This document shows, in pieces, positions 21,488 to 32,497 of a stretch of 64,000 bases of DNA. The translations under genes were made by a program, and so were the position numbers. This DNA is from Fistulifera solaris (lineage: Eukaryota; Bacillariophyta; Bacillariophyceae; Naviculales; Stauroneidaceae), in assembly GCA_030295235.1 (NCBI GenBank), contig AP026136.1:806001-870000 (forward strand). Reading direction: 5' to 3'. Position 1 is the first letter of the stretch, and each line of letters opens with the position of its first letter. A model generated the notes under the pieces. That model saw nothing but the letters and a program-made list of their open reading frames with translations. It searched no databases and was not told the DNA's origin.

Positions 21488-21510
21488 TAGACTCCAGTGT
21501 AGCATAAAAG

Positions 21511-21532
21511 CTCACGACTGAATGCAGTCACG
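21511..21532 (+). promoter_or_regulatory. Dyad motif, divergent copy
   Basis: CACGACTG-AATG-CAGTCACG, a one-base-shorter variant of the dyad found at 4958, 52504 and 52706, 24 bp from the TACCTGGTA site. Confidence 0.35.
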
Positions 21533-21645
21533 AAGAAATAGAATGGCAATATAATCCGATTAACTTTTATTCCGTAGAAGATAACGCTTTGCTAGTAGAT
21601 TCGATGTGTCTCTACCCAATAAAAATCGTCTATCATTCAGACTCG

Positions 21646-23885
21646 CTACCTTTTACTCTTTCGTTGAGGCCAGCAACTTGAGCAGACACACAGGAATAAG
21701 ACGAGTAGAACAATCACCAGCCCAGCTGCCCAACCCCAGGATGCTGTGGTCCACGCATCAGGATGGTCCACAAATACAGCGAGCAAAGGATCAAACATAT
21801 TTTCCTCCAAGTTGTTGAAAAGACCGGTCGAGTCCAAGAGGAAGTCTCCATCCGGAACAAGTGAGTCCGAGCATCCAGGTGATTTGTCGGTTTCGTCGAA
21901 GCATTCGCACACGGGTCGGATCGTGCCATTCACAGTATTGGTATAGTTGCATATTCCCCGTCCTGCGCAATTGAATGGACAGAAGAGATCGGGACAGGCT
22001 TGAGCGAGACGTGGACAGATGAGGGTCGTCTCGAGTAGCCCCTGCCCGACACGAACCGAATGCCTTTGAAAGTCATATTCACAGACAATCCACCCACCCA
22101 ACACATTAATCCAAAGCTTCATTTCCTCTTTGACACATGCTGTTTGATAACAGAGCGCTTCGCCGGCCGTGGAAGGGATGCATTGACTTTTTTCTCCGTA
22201 CACCTCACTATAAGGGAAAAATTCGCTGTCAGAAAATTTGTTCAAAGTGAGATGAAATAATGTGAGGACGTGGGTCGCTTACCTGTAAATGTTGAAAATG
22301 GGTGCATTGTTCTGATCCGAACAATCCATACCACCAGCTTTTATGCTGTCGTAGGTGCTGCCATAAACAGGACAATAATCGGCTTGTCGTGGTCCACCTT
22401 TACCAGGTTCATCTGGAAAGTACTGATATTGTTGCTCGGGCAGTTCCTGCGGAACATTGTAGTTGTAATCAACCACGGTACAGGCCATCTTGTGGGTGTG
22501 TTCCGACGAGCAACCCTTTTCGTCCGCTGAAGTGCAGAAATATCCTTCGCCATAGGCAGGCACTTCCGTATCACCACTCGATCCTTGTACCAGACAAGGT
22601 TCGTTCACAAACGCGCATCCCACCGACAGGCCCCACGGATTGCTTCTACTGTTTGTATAATTCGCCCTGTACCAGCCGCTGTCTTCCATTAGCGCCAACG
22701 TCAAGGAACTTAAAATATTCGTCGTCGGCGAAATCACCGCCGTGAGGGCTTCCGGATAAAACATACGCTCATCCCAATGATCCCCCGCACACGACTCGGC
22801 TCGGGTGGGCTGGTTTTCTAACCGTGCTCCTTCCAAGGACGGGCAATTGAATTGATTCCTCGCAATGGTCCGGACTTTCGGAGTGACAATACTAGCAAAC
22901 CGTCCGCCATTGGGATGCTCACCAAATACCATGGTATTCTCATCCGGCAAAATGAGCGATCGATCGATCCCATCGACACACGTTACCGTTCGAGTTTGAA
23001 AGGGGCGACTTGTGCGCGGCTGACCCGTTTCCGGATCCCAAAAGAATCGGTAACTGTTCGACGAATGACCGAGAACATGTCCTACTTCATGGATCGTCAC
23101 ATCGACATAATCCTTTTCGACTTCGGGACTGGCCGTTCCGTCCTCTTTTAAGACAATGTTGTCCAGACATACATTGATAGCTCCGGCCGTAGGTCGATCG
23201 AACTGATCGAAATTGCACGGGACGGCCACCGCCAGCGTCCGATCCGGACAGAAGCGATCCGAATTGGAGCCACTGACGTACAATATCAGATCCGCCCCTT
23301 CGACACCTTCACTTTTGTGACTACTGGGAATTTCGGTAAATTCCGTGTCCCCACAATGACTGTAACCATTCAATTCGGTGCTGGATATGCGCAAGGGACC
23401 GCTGACCGGAATCACGGACAACGTACTGCTCCAAAATTGGGCGGTTTGGGGCAGAATGATATTTTGTACCAATCAATCTTCGCGGCGTTGCTACTGTCGC
23501 GCATTTCATCCAAGGCGTCTGCGACAAACACAATGCGGATGGGTTCAAAGGCGTTGTTTTCTTCCCCAGTCGTTGCATTGTTGGTGTTCTCCTGCAAATT
23601 CCTTTCTCTGTTTAGTTCAAATGGATGATTCTTATACGGAACAATGTGATGAGGATCCGGTGGTAATCCTATTTGATATCGTTCCATCTGTTCTTCGAGA
23701 CGACTGATTTCTCGACGCACATTGGCATTTTCTTCTCCGTACAAACGTCGAATAACATGCATACTTTCCCACATCGCTTCCGATCGGAGACGCTTCGTTG
23801 ACTCTGCTGCTTGTGTCAGAACAACGAGTAGTAGCCAGATGGTCATGCCCAAGGACGATCGCTCATATTCGAGTACATTTCTCAT
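21646..23885 (-). CDS. Leishmanolysin-like (M8) surface metalloprotease (one frame break)
   Basis: Exons 23885-22283 and 22207-21646, 75-nt GT-AG intron, about 721 residues. A signal peptide (MTIWLLLVVLTQAAES, after an in-frame upstream Met) starts a propeptide with a coiled coil. The catalytic helix is VDVTIHEVGHVLGHSS (HExxH zinc site). Downstream DHWDERMFYPEALTAVI supplies the third His, and SLTLALMEDSGWY is the Met-turn. A Cys-rich domain with an EGF-like end (CPFNCAGRGICNY...CECFDETDKSPGCSD) leads to a C-terminal membrane helix (AAGLVIVLLVLFLCVCSSC) and KSKR tail. I infer a type I membrane protease facing the lumen or outside. One G appears lost near 23469-23471 (KIDW|VQNIILPQTAQFW). Confidence 0.85.
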
Positions 23886-24681
23886 TTTTTTTCAATTTGC
23901 GCAACTGATTGAATACGCCGGCTACCGAGATTCCGTGAACGTCTCCGCCTCACGACAACTATCAATTTGAAAATAAACAATCCCCCCTAATCAAAGTTGT
24001 TGACATCCGCACCACTCGGATTAAGTGTTCAAGTTTGGTTTGAACGAAGACTTCAAGAAAGGAGGTGGAGATATGCTAATGAATAAATATACAATGGTGC
24101 ATGAAAAGGATAGATCCGGCGTGCTGTGGGCTTTTTCTCCGATCGTGTACAAGTATGAAGTATGTTCTTTTTTACAATGGAGGGAGATTTCGGTTGGTGC
24201 AGAGATTGGCGAAACGTGGACGCCGGCACGCCGACCACCGTCTCCAATAAAATAATAGACACTCAATCAGAGTGTCAAACGTAGGGCGACTTGACTCAAC
24301 TCCAGTTTAAGTCCCGGAATTGTGTTGGTTTCTTTTTTTGCAAAACACTGGCAAAAGCAGATGATTCTTCCACCCTAAGTGAATAATCAAATAAACATCT
24401 AAACAAATTCATTGTAAAGGTTACATTGACGCTTTTTTTTAACGTGATATCGATGGATGGCATCGCGTGTGTTGCATCGAAGGAATCAATGGTGCTGCAC
24501 TATCTGATAAAGTGTAGGAGTGACATTTCCCGACTCCACTCATGGCAGTCCCGGCATGCATGTGCTTTTTTCCGCTTCGCATTTCGACAACACATTTTTT
24601 CGTTTTCCTTCTCGAAATTCATCTTCTTACAAATTTTTCGCAAGTGTTGCTCCTTTCTCTTAACTCCCTATTTCAAATATC
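23886..24681. other. Divergent region protease / 2OG oxygenase
   Basis: 796 bp. Several short open frames, none with a recognisable product. No TACCWGGTA or dyad copy. Confidence 0.4.
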
Positions 24682-25296
24682 ATGATCATTGACAATAAAC
24701 TTTTACAATGCGGAATTTGCCGTGTCGCCGTGGTCGACGATGGAATCGATTGGTTGGATTGGGCGTCGAAACTGTCGAAACCCACACTCGACAGTTTGAC
24801 ATTTGAAGGAGACAGTCACTATGCCTTTTATCGAAATATCATGGATGAACCAAGTTTTCCTTTTCCCATTATTCTAAATCATGTTGCGGCAGCAGTACAG
24901 AAATACTTTGACGTGAATAGCATGGAGGAGATGCGATTGGACGACGCTTTTTGCGTGCATTACAACACATCGCAGAAGGATTCGTCGGGGGCGAAACATA
25001 CCGATCCGAGTGATATTACAATCAACATGTGTCTGGAAGTATCCGATAATATCGAAGGAAGTCAAGTGAAGTTTTACGGGACAAAGAACTTACACGATGT
25101 GTTGCCTCTCAAGGACGACGACTCTGCTTCAGCGTTTTTGGTAGAACAGCAACCAGGATACGCCACAATTCACTGGGGTGATCATCCCCATGAAACTTTA
25201 CCGATTGAACATGGAAGACGAACAAACGTTATCATGACGTTGATGTTCAAGGACAAATCCAGGAGCCAAGCGGCAAACCGGACGTGCTACTACTAG
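24682..25296 (+). CDS. 2-oxoglutarate/Fe(II)-dependent oxygenase, P4H-like fold
   Basis: 204 residues, no intron. The jelly-roll motifs are plain: FCVHYNTSQ...GAKHTDPSDITINMCLE gives the first iron ligands in HTD, and GYATIHWGDHPHETLPIEHGRRTNVIM gives the distal His (HPHET) and the Arg that holds 2-oxoglutarate. NIEGSQVKFYGTKNL fits the GG-E-F segment. All catalytic residues are kept, so the enzyme should be active. The substrate cannot be read; small P4H-like proteins of this size hydroxylate proteins or small molecules. No targeting peptide is evident, so probably cytosolic or nuclear. Confidence 0.75.
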   Translation: MIIDNKLLQCGICRVAVVDDGIDWLDWASKLSKPTLDSLTFEGDSHYAFYRNIMDEPSFPFPIILNHVAAAVQKYFDVNSMEEMRLDDAFCVHYNTSQKDSSGAKHTDPSDITINMCLEVSDNIEGSQVKFYGTKNLHDVLPLKDDDSASAFLVEQQPGYATIHWGDHPHETLPIEHGRRTNVIMTLMFKDKSRSQAANRTCYY

Positions 25297-25633
25297 TCTA
25301 GAGCAAGTTTTCAACGGGAGGGACAATCTAGGCTGGCGTTCTTTTGTAAGTTTATAGATTCAAGCTGATCTGGAACAATGGGACTTTTTATCATCATCTG
25401 GTTGTTGGAGCTCCAAAGTTTTGCAGCGGGGGGATTAGGGATCAGGGGAAAGTCCCGTACGTCCGTATGCCGTCATCGACGCTCGCAACAATGATTCTGA
25501 AAAATGAGTGCCGATTGCCAATTTTGACTTTAGCTTTCGATGCAAAAAAAACAAAACGACAAGCTAAACCTGTTACACCATAGATAACTTAACCAGTACC
25601 GTTGTTGCTTGTTCTATTTTACAATTGACCAGG
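25297..25633. other. Intergenic region upstream of the J-protein
   Basis: 337 bp between tandem plus-strand genes. Nothing recognised. Confidence 0.4.
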
Positions 25634-26458
25634 ATGTTGACTTGTAGGCGGCGTTTCGTGCTCGTGCTCTTCTGCCTTTTCGCCGTTTTGTCAACTGGCC
25701 GTGCCAACGACGATGACTATATGCGAGAGGTCCTTGAAGAAGCTCAAGAATACATGGAAGATGAGATGACTGACGATAACTACTTGGAAAGAAACCGACT
25801 TCAAATGGAGGAAGAACTGAAACGACGGCAAGAGCAGCAAAAACACGACGAGCAACAACGCCTGGCCGAACAGCAACGGCACGAAAATGAACGAATACAA
25901 GGAGAACGGGAGGCGGCCTTTGAAGCCGAATTACAACGAATGAGTGAAGATTTGAAAAAAGAAGCGATTCGACGAAAGAAACAAGATGGGAAGGTAGTAC
26001 GGAATGTTTTGAAAGCTGCAGAACGAGGCGATCATTATGGTACTTTGGGGATTCGTAACTTTGAATTTCAACTTCCTCCAGTCTCTTTGAAACTTGGAAA
26101 GTGGAGTCTTCAGTTACCCACCTTTACATTGTTTCGGATTTCGAGTAAAACCATTCGGAGGGCCTATCGAAATATGGCTCTTGTGGTGCACCCTGATAAG
26201 AACCGGGATGGCCGAGCTGTACAGGCTTTTGTTGCCGTCGAGAATGCTGCCTCGATATTAGGCGACGAAGAAACGAGAGAGAAGTACGATACCGATCGAT
26301 TGCTTTTGAGAAAAGAACGGACGGAAGCGGTGAGGCTCTTGATACGAACGTCTGTTTCTCGCGTCATGAAAGCGACCAATCGATCAATATCGACGTTTCG
26401 AAGAGTGCTTGGGCCCTTTGCTTTTCCGGTGGCTATTATTGGTATTTTAATAGTCTAG
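25634..26458 (+). CDS. ER-type DnaJ protein with a split J domain
   Basis: 274 residues from ATG 25634. A signal peptide (RRRFVLVLFCLFAVLSTGRA) precedes a long acidic/Gln-rich coiled coil (about 25-120). The J domain begins at GDHYGTLGIRNF, is interrupted by about 28 hydrophobic/aromatic residues (ending TLFRI), and resumes with SSKTIRRAYRNMALVVHPDKNRDG; HPD is intact. The domain ends AASILGDEETREKYD. A C-terminal hydrophobic segment (GPFAFPVAIIGILIV) can anchor it. I infer an ER-lumen or ER-membrane J-protein recruiting Hsp70/BiP. The insertion between helix I and helix II is unusual for the family. Confidence 0.75.
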   Translation: MLTCRRRFVLVLFCLFAVLSTGRANDDDYMREVLEEAQEYMEDEMTDDNYLERNRLQMEEELKRRQEQQKHDEQQRLAEQQRHENERIQGEREAAFEAELQRMSEDLKKEAIRRKKQDGKVVRNVLKAAERGDHYGTLGIRNFEFQLPPVSLKLGKWSLQLPTFTLFRISSKTIRRAYRNMALVVHPDKNRDGRAVQAFVAVENAASILGDEETREKYDTDRLLLRKERTEAVRLLIRTSVSRVMKATNRSISTFRRVLGPFAFPVAIIGILIV

Positions 26459-26964
26459 CCAGTTGTGAGGCATGGCTTCTCCTTTTCCAAATGGGAACAA
26501 AATGCTTTCGTGCAACCAGGGAGGGTTAATCTTTGATAACATCTACCGGTTCTGTGATGCTAATGTAAATCTCGGGCTCGGTTCTGCTACTGCTCTTGAA
26601 CATCTCCGAGTTGATCTTTGTGCTTACTAGGTTTAGGGTGTTATCTATTCTAGCTTTTGGTCCCTAGATTCATTCCATGTAGTCTTGCAGAAAGAAAGAC
26701 TTGCGCTGCGACCGATCTTTCAAAAATTTACTATATCTTGATATGTACCTACCTTGTTCCGATCTTAACTAGATTTATGCAACAACTGAAGCGGCAAATC
26801 TCCCGCCAACGCGCGCCTGACTTTCGCGCTTTGGCGGGGCGGACTTTTAAAATCAGCACAACACAATGAGCTTTGGCGACCCTTTCCTCATTATAATATT
26901 ATGATCTCGTCTTATCCTTCGATCAAACACTGCATATTCTTCCCTTTAGCACATTAACAGGAGC
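26459..26964. other. Intergenic region J-protein / CDC6-like
   Basis: 506 bp between tandem genes. It should hold the CDC6-like promoter. GC-rich stretch at about 26805-26845; no repeat or motif copy. Confidence 0.4.
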
Positions 26965-29900
26965 ATGGATGTCTCTTTTCTGATCGATCATTTCTGCTTC
27001 ATCAAGCTCGATGACGGAAAAGAATACCACTGTCTCAAGTTTGACGACCTCGAACATTGTGATAATGTCCTCAGGGCAGCTGGTATGATGACAGAGGACT
27101 TGGTCGGCACGTTCTTTGCCTTTTCTATTATGTACGTCCACGACGATCTCAAGAATGGACTTGTCTTTCTGCTGGATGACGATGCGCCGATGAAGGTGTT
27201 GGCTGTGACAAACGAAGAAATGACAACTTGGAGGTCGAGGGGATACCTTTCCTACTCTGAGAAGACGAAGAACGTCTTGACATATCTCCGGCAGCATCTT
27301 ACCTCATCTTCTTATGTACGCTCGAAGCCTCCTGCTTGCTCAGAACCGAATCAAGTTGTTGCCATAGAGGGGGTAGAAACGACAAAGAAGCGTAACGACG
27401 CAACCCAACCTGCTTCTGAGCCCATTCTGGCATCTACGTCGGACCGCAAACCCCAGACAGACCCGAACGGATCTCAAACAAACAGTGATGACACCAACGG
27501 GTCGCACGAAGCAGCAGAAGCCGAATCTGAAAACAGAATGGAGGTTGATTCCGATGAAGCAAATACCAAGCAGTGTGTCACTGAACCGACACTGACGTCG
27601 GAAGACCAACCGGAGACAGACCGAAGCACTTTCCATCAAACAGCAGAAAACGACTGGGAAGGCAGCATGGATGTTGATTCGAAGACTACCGATCAACCAG
27701 CAAGCGACGCGTCGACTTCCAAGAAAACTGCCGGGCAACCGAAGAATGGATCATCAAACAAAAGAACGCCCTCAAGCCAGCAGCTAGAAAGAGCCCCTCT
27801 TCGGCATCCATTGCATCTAGGACGACGGATGATTTGATCTGTTGCGTCACGGAAGAGGAGGGTCAAGAATCCCAAAAGACAAGCCCGCCCAATCAGGAAA
27901 CATCGAAGAAAGCGGCGAGCCGTTCTTCTCAATCCAATAAAAAAAGCACCAGCAAAAATGATCTTATCACACCTCTTGTCAGAAATAGCACGAAATCGTC
28001 CAAGAAGGATTCACAAGAAAGTGCAGCGGAGAAAGAAGACGTGATATGGGACGATCCCATTACATTTAGCGATCTCAAGAAAGATTTCGAGCGGGCTGGC
28101 TTTTGTTTTATCGCAAAGGTCTACGCTTTGCCGAACAAGCACCCTTCTGTTAACAAGGATGCCACGCTCGGACGTGACTATTTCACAACTGTTTCTGACT
28201 TTCGTAAGCATCTGTGCGCTTTTGGAATGGACGATTGCAAGGATTGGGATGCCGAGACTCGTGAAAACATTCATGTCTGGGTACGCTATCACATTGTCGA
28301 TCGTAAAGGCAAACTTCCTCGATCAGTACCTACGAAGAGTAATCTCTGGAAGACTTTGATGCAGATTGGATTTGTTTATCGTGACACATCACTCTTTGGG
28401 CCTCGCTATTGTTTGCCTGGGGAAGGTGGGCTCGAATTTGACTCCGAAGCAGCATGTGTCGAGCATATTTCAAGATATGGCTTCCCCGATAATTGTGATT
28501 TCAGTTCCATGACAGACATTGAAAAGACTCGCTTACAAATGACGGTCGCCGAAGCCGTTCGTGTCAACACTTTGTAAGTTTACAGTGACTTGGATATGCG
28601 ATAATGTTTCTCAACTCGTCTAACATCACCTTTTTCTGCAGTGAACCGATTGATCCGGACTGGGACTTGAATGTTAGCACTTTTGGCAAAAGGACATCTA
28701 CTTTGAAAAGAAGACACGCGCCGGGTCCGCAAGAAGGAATTCACTCGGTCACCAAGAAGCTCGAATACAGCAACAGCGCAAAACGAACCAAACGACAAGG
28801 TGCTGCTGCTCCTTTGAAAGCCCCTAAAACTCCGCCGCAGACAATGGAGACGTCGCAATCAAGTAATCCCCCTATTCACATCCCAACGACCGTCACTTTG
28901 TCTCCCGAACCTTCGTTTGCATTACCCGAATTTGGTGGTACTGATAAAGAAAGGTTGCGAGCATGCTTGGATGCTTTGAAGCTCCATCACTCCATCGGAC
29001 TATTGCGTTTCGATCCGGACGGGACGTCCAGGTTGCGGGCAAACCTGGCTCGCGTGGAAAACTTTCTGACAGGTGTTTTCAAGAAGAGAAGTCAAGATTT
29101 TTATCTACCTGACGATGAAGACGACACGTCATCTTCTGCTTTATACGTATGCGGCGAACCAGGTGTTGGCAAAACAACGGGGGTCATGTATTGCTGTGAT
29201 AAGTTGAAGGAGGAGGAGGCAATGCATGGTTTCGACATCCGAGTTATCAAGGTCACTGCAAACGACTTGAAGGACAGCAAAGATCTTTACGAGGCGATGG
29301 CATCCGCCCTCAAGACGACTGCAACCAAAAAGACTATCATCTCTAAACTAAAGGTCAGGCAACTGGTGGGAAAGAATAAGCCACTTTTCTTGGTTTTATT
29401 ACTGGATGAAATTGATATGATGCTTTCAGCGAGCGACAGCGTTCATCCGCGCCGAAAGTCCGAATCGGTTGTTAAAGAACTTCTCGAGTTTGCGAACAAC
29501 CTGGAACTCAATTTCGCTCTCATCGGACTAGCGAACTCGACTGGTAATGATAAGTACGCAAAGCTTCATCAGCTTGGAAAGGTATGTTGAGAAGTGCTCA
29601 GTACAACATGACGCTGCATATCCCACTTTCGCTGATTTCTGACACAGCTACATCTCCTCGTTCACACAATTAAGTTTCAAGAGGTGGTAACGTTTAGTCC
29701 ATACTCGGCCGTGGATCTTAAGCGCATTTTGGAAGTCCGGGTTGGTCATTCCGTGATCCCCGAGTCGGTGCTAGAGACAATTGCCATGAAAGTACAAAGC
29801 TCGAGCGGAGATGCCCGAAAAGCCTTGGACATAGCTGCCCGAGCGGTGACCGCTTGTCTTCATCGAACGACGGACGATGCGGTGACTTACGGAACGCTCG

Positions 29901-30337
29901 TCAAAAGCGTAGATGTCATAAAAGTATTTCAGTCCTTCGACAAGAACTACAAGCAAATCATGGAAGGTCAACCGATGGCTGGTAAAGTCGTTATGTGCAT
30001 CGCTTCAGTATTTGCCGAAAAGAACCGAACTGTGACTCTCGATGAACTTTACGAGATCACCAACGAAGTGCTGTCCGCTACCGGCCGGGTAGACGATATG
30101 CTACAATCCGAAGACTTTAACATTACGGTCAGCATTCTAGTTGACAATGGCTTATTGAAAATTGGCTCGGCACTGAAAAAGCGAGGAAAAAAGAAGAATA
30201 ATGAAATTGACGCAAAGGCCAGCTCGCTCGTCAACTTGGAAATGCCGGTGGGAGACATATGTTCTCTTCTCGGTGCAGAAATGAATATTGCTTTCTTCAA
30301 ATTAATTCGTGAGCGAGCAGAAAAAAGAGTGAAATAG
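26965..30337 (+). CDS. CDC6/ORC1-type AAA+ replication-licensing ATPase with long N-terminal extension (one frame break)
   Basis: Exons 26965-28573, 28642-29581 and 29648-30337 (introns 68 and 66 nt), about 1079 residues, roughly twice the usual CDC6 length. The AAA+ core lies at the C-terminal end: Walker A GEPGVGKTTGV, Walker B LVLLLDEIDMM, sensor 1 IGLANSTG, then VVTFSPYSAVDLKRILEVRV, SSSGDARKALDIAARAV (sensor 2) and a winged-helix end. It should load MCM helicase at origins with ORC. The N-terminal 500 residues carry an acidic linker and a separate domain (WKTLMQIGFVYRDTSLFGPRYCLPG...FDSEAACVEHISRYG) of a type seen in other diatom proteins. One C appears lost at 27769-27771. ORC1 is the main alternative, but no BAH domain is seen. 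Confidence 0.78.
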
Positions 30338-30417
30338 TTTCCTGCGGGTGGTTTTTATTCAAGAGAATCCATTGGCGGTTGTTTGTTTTATGTTATTAGT
30401 TTTTGAAATCTTTCATT

Positions 30418-30921
30418 TTATATGAAGTGGGTCCGTTTATTCAAGGCGCTCATTATTTGGGCTCGTAACTCGAGGCATTGTTCGTAGGAGCAGGGCGTTG
30501 CTCCAGGAAATGCTTCTATCAGTGCTATCTTCTGGTCATCTTCTCGTATCCGTAAACAAAGTACACTTTCTACCGCATGAACCCGTATGTGTTCCACGAC
30601 GATGCAATCCAAAATGTCGCTCGCCGGCCAAAAACGGGGCACCGACGCGTTGCATCCGTGCTCGTCGCGTGTTACCTGTTGCAGGCCTAGGGGATATGCC
30701 ACAATGACTACATCCTTTTGCTGTCGCTTCGGCGACAAAGCCGGCTTGCTTAGGAAAGAGCATAGTATCAGAAGAGGGAGTAAAACAGGAACATTAATTC
30801 TATCTCGATCGGATGAATGAAAGAAGATTGCGAGGATGAGGACAGCAATGATCCAGACGATTCCTCCGCCCGAAGCATAGTTCGTAGAGGAGGCCGCTGG
30901 GACCTTTATTTCGTGGGGCAT
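30418..30921 (-). CDS. PIGH: PIG-H, subunit of GPI-GlcNAc transferase
   Basis: 167 residues, close to the family size. Two hydrophobic segments near the N-terminus (GIVWIIAVLILAIFF and VPVLLPLLILCSF) form the usual hairpin in the ER membrane. The PIG-H domain follows: VVIVAYPLGLQQV, SVPRFWPASDILDCIVVEHIRVHAVESVLCLRI, IALIEAFPGATPCSYEQCLELRAQI. The pattern LG-Q...I-D-V-NE...V-FP...P is the family signature. The complex starts GPI-anchor synthesis by moving GlcNAc onto phosphatidylinositol. It converges with the CDC6-like gene, 80 bp apart. Confidence 0.78.
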   Translation of the reverse strand: MPHEIKVPAASSTNYASGGGIVWIIAVLILAIFFHSSDRDRINVPVLLPLLILCSFLSKPALSPKRQQKDVVIVAYPLGLQQVTRDEHGCNASVPRFWPASDILDCIVVEHIRVHAVESVLCLRIREDDQKIALIEAFPGATPCSYEQCLELRAQIMSALNKRTHFI

Positions 30922-31104
30922 GAGAGGTTTTGAAATGACAAATGAATAGCAAAGAATAAATAATGTTCAACACTGGGTCTTTTAAAATATTGCAGATTGG
31001 GGCTGTCCTTTGTTGATGCTTCTGCTTGCGCGAAGTGCGAAAAAATGAGGAGGAATGCATTCGTGTCTCAATCCAGTCATGAGAAAGTGCATGATAATAA
31101 TCCG

Positions 31105-31120
31105 TACCTGGTACCAGGTA
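31105..31120. promoter_or_regulatory. Two overlapping TACCWGGTA palindromes
   Basis: TACCTGGTACCAGGTA: two copies sharing two bases make a perfect 16-bp palindrome, 184 bp upstream of the PIGH ATG. Confidence 0.5.
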
Positions 31121-31218
31121 TTGTGGGGATAAAGGCTGGTGCCTGTGAGGCGAAAATCTCATAATGGCATGATTAACAGCAGCAACACCGATACATTGAA
31201 GCGTATGGTCATTAAATG

Positions 31219-31227
31219 TACCAGGTA
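31219..31227. promoter_or_regulatory. TACCWGGTA palindrome
   Basis: TACCAGGTA, 298 bp upstream of PIGH. Confidence 0.4.
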
Positions 31228-31604
31228 GCATGGCCATTTTTATTTTTAATTTTTTATAACGTTATAAATACCGTAATATTGTTGGCAACGAGTCCGGGAC
31301 TGCTCTTAAGTTGGGTCACGCATTTGTAGAATTACACCGTTTAGTTGATTTTGAAGGGAATCAAAACAGGCAGCTTACGTAAAATAACGCCACAACACAT
31401 CCGATTGTGAAGCACATGCAAGCACGGCGTCCTAAATGCGCTAAACGACTTGTTGAGAGTTGTAGCCTGACATTTGTGTTGCAGTATGACAATAGTTCCC
31501 GGGACTGGAGTTATTATGAATCACGTGTTTGTCACTTCTTCAACAGCAAAGAGCGCTTACACTCCAAAGGAGTGTAACTCCTTGTGCACTCTACAAAGTA
31601 GAAT

Positions 31605-31613
31605 TACCTGGTA
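31605..31613. promoter_or_regulatory. TACCWGGTA palindrome
   Basis: TACCTGGTA, 155 bp upstream of the ATG at 31769 on the other side of the shared region. Confidence 0.45.
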
Positions 31614-31768
31614 TTACAGAAAATGTTTGTCGTGAAAGGCGGCGGTGCAAGAAAGTCCTTCAAGACGACCGACATAACAACAGCAACAACAGCAACTAGA
31701 GAGTGAATATCGAGTGCGAATACAACACAGAATACCCAGCATAGCTCATAATACTGAAGTCATCAAGA

Positions 31769-32408
31769 ATGAGCGACGAGAACACAAAAAGTGAACCGCT
31801 GCTGTTGAAGAGTATGACTGGCTGGTTTTCCTCGCACCTCAGTCTATTGGAGTTTATGCAGGAATTGGAGCTAAAATCGCCGGACGGAAGACACCTCATG
31901 AATTACGATGTCGCGGAACGCGTTGCTTCCTTCTTACCGTACCTAAAGTAGATCTGAATCAAATTCAAGTCGTCGGTTGTTCCTCGAGTGACGGCTCGCA
32001 TCCCATTTCCGATTGTCTTTCACCGAGTGAAGATACGTGGTGGATTTCTGGCGCCGAATCGATGCCCGGAGGGAAAGGATCCGAATTTGTGGAATTCCAA
32101 TTACATCCCACCAACATACGACGCTTGTCCCGTGTCGGCATTCATATACCACCATTGCCTCAGGGACCGCTGTCGGTACGCGATTTTGTCATTCAAGCGT
32201 TCGATGGGGGCGTGTGGGAGACCATTTCTCCCACATGGCGGTGTGAGAATGTTCCGGAGATGCAGTATTTTGTCTTTGATCCGCCCGAGTCGATGCGCAA
32301 CTGGTGCGCGTGGTCTGTCTTTCCAATCAACTCCATGAATTTTACAACAATCGTTTGGTGACCTTTAATTTCAATCGAGTGGGATTTTATTCCGTGGCGT
32401 TTGAGTAA
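31769..32408 (+). CDS. Uncharacterised protein, beta-sandwich-like C-terminus (two frame breaks)
   Basis: About 213 residues after correction. The first 60 are helical, with MNYDVAERVASFLPYL resembling a short F-box-like helix pair. The rest reads WWISGAESMPGGKGSEFVEFQLHP, RRLSRVGIHIPPLPQGPLSVRDFVIQAF, VWETISPTW and finally FYNNRLVTFNFNRVGFYSVAFE. The alternation and the closing VGFYSVAFE are typical of galactose-binding-like (discoidin) beta-sandwiches. I do not recognise the family and infer no substrate. Frame breaks: one base lost near 31945-31949 (PYLK|VDLNQ) and one near 32305-32312 (NWCA|VVCLSNQLHEF). The stop at 32406 depends on the second correction. Confidence 0.5.
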
Positions 32409-32497
32409 TGATAATTTTTCCTGTAACCATATCAGATGATCTTGACCTAATTTTCACAATTTAGAACTACTGCGTATTTGGTAATCTCCTTTTCTTA

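Larger units (their letters stand above)
21334..21645. other. Upstream region of the WDR61-like gene
   Basis: 312 bp between the WDR61-like ATG and the 3' end of the leishmanolysin-like gene. It carries one TACCTGGTA palindrome and one copy of the dyad motif within 55 bp of each other. Confidence 0.5.
30922..31768. other. Divergent region PIGH / uncharacterised gene, rich in TACCWGGTA
   Basis: 847 bp with four TACCWGGTA copies, two of them overlapping. Highest density in the window with 37.4-38.3 kb. No coding signal. Confidence 0.5.
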
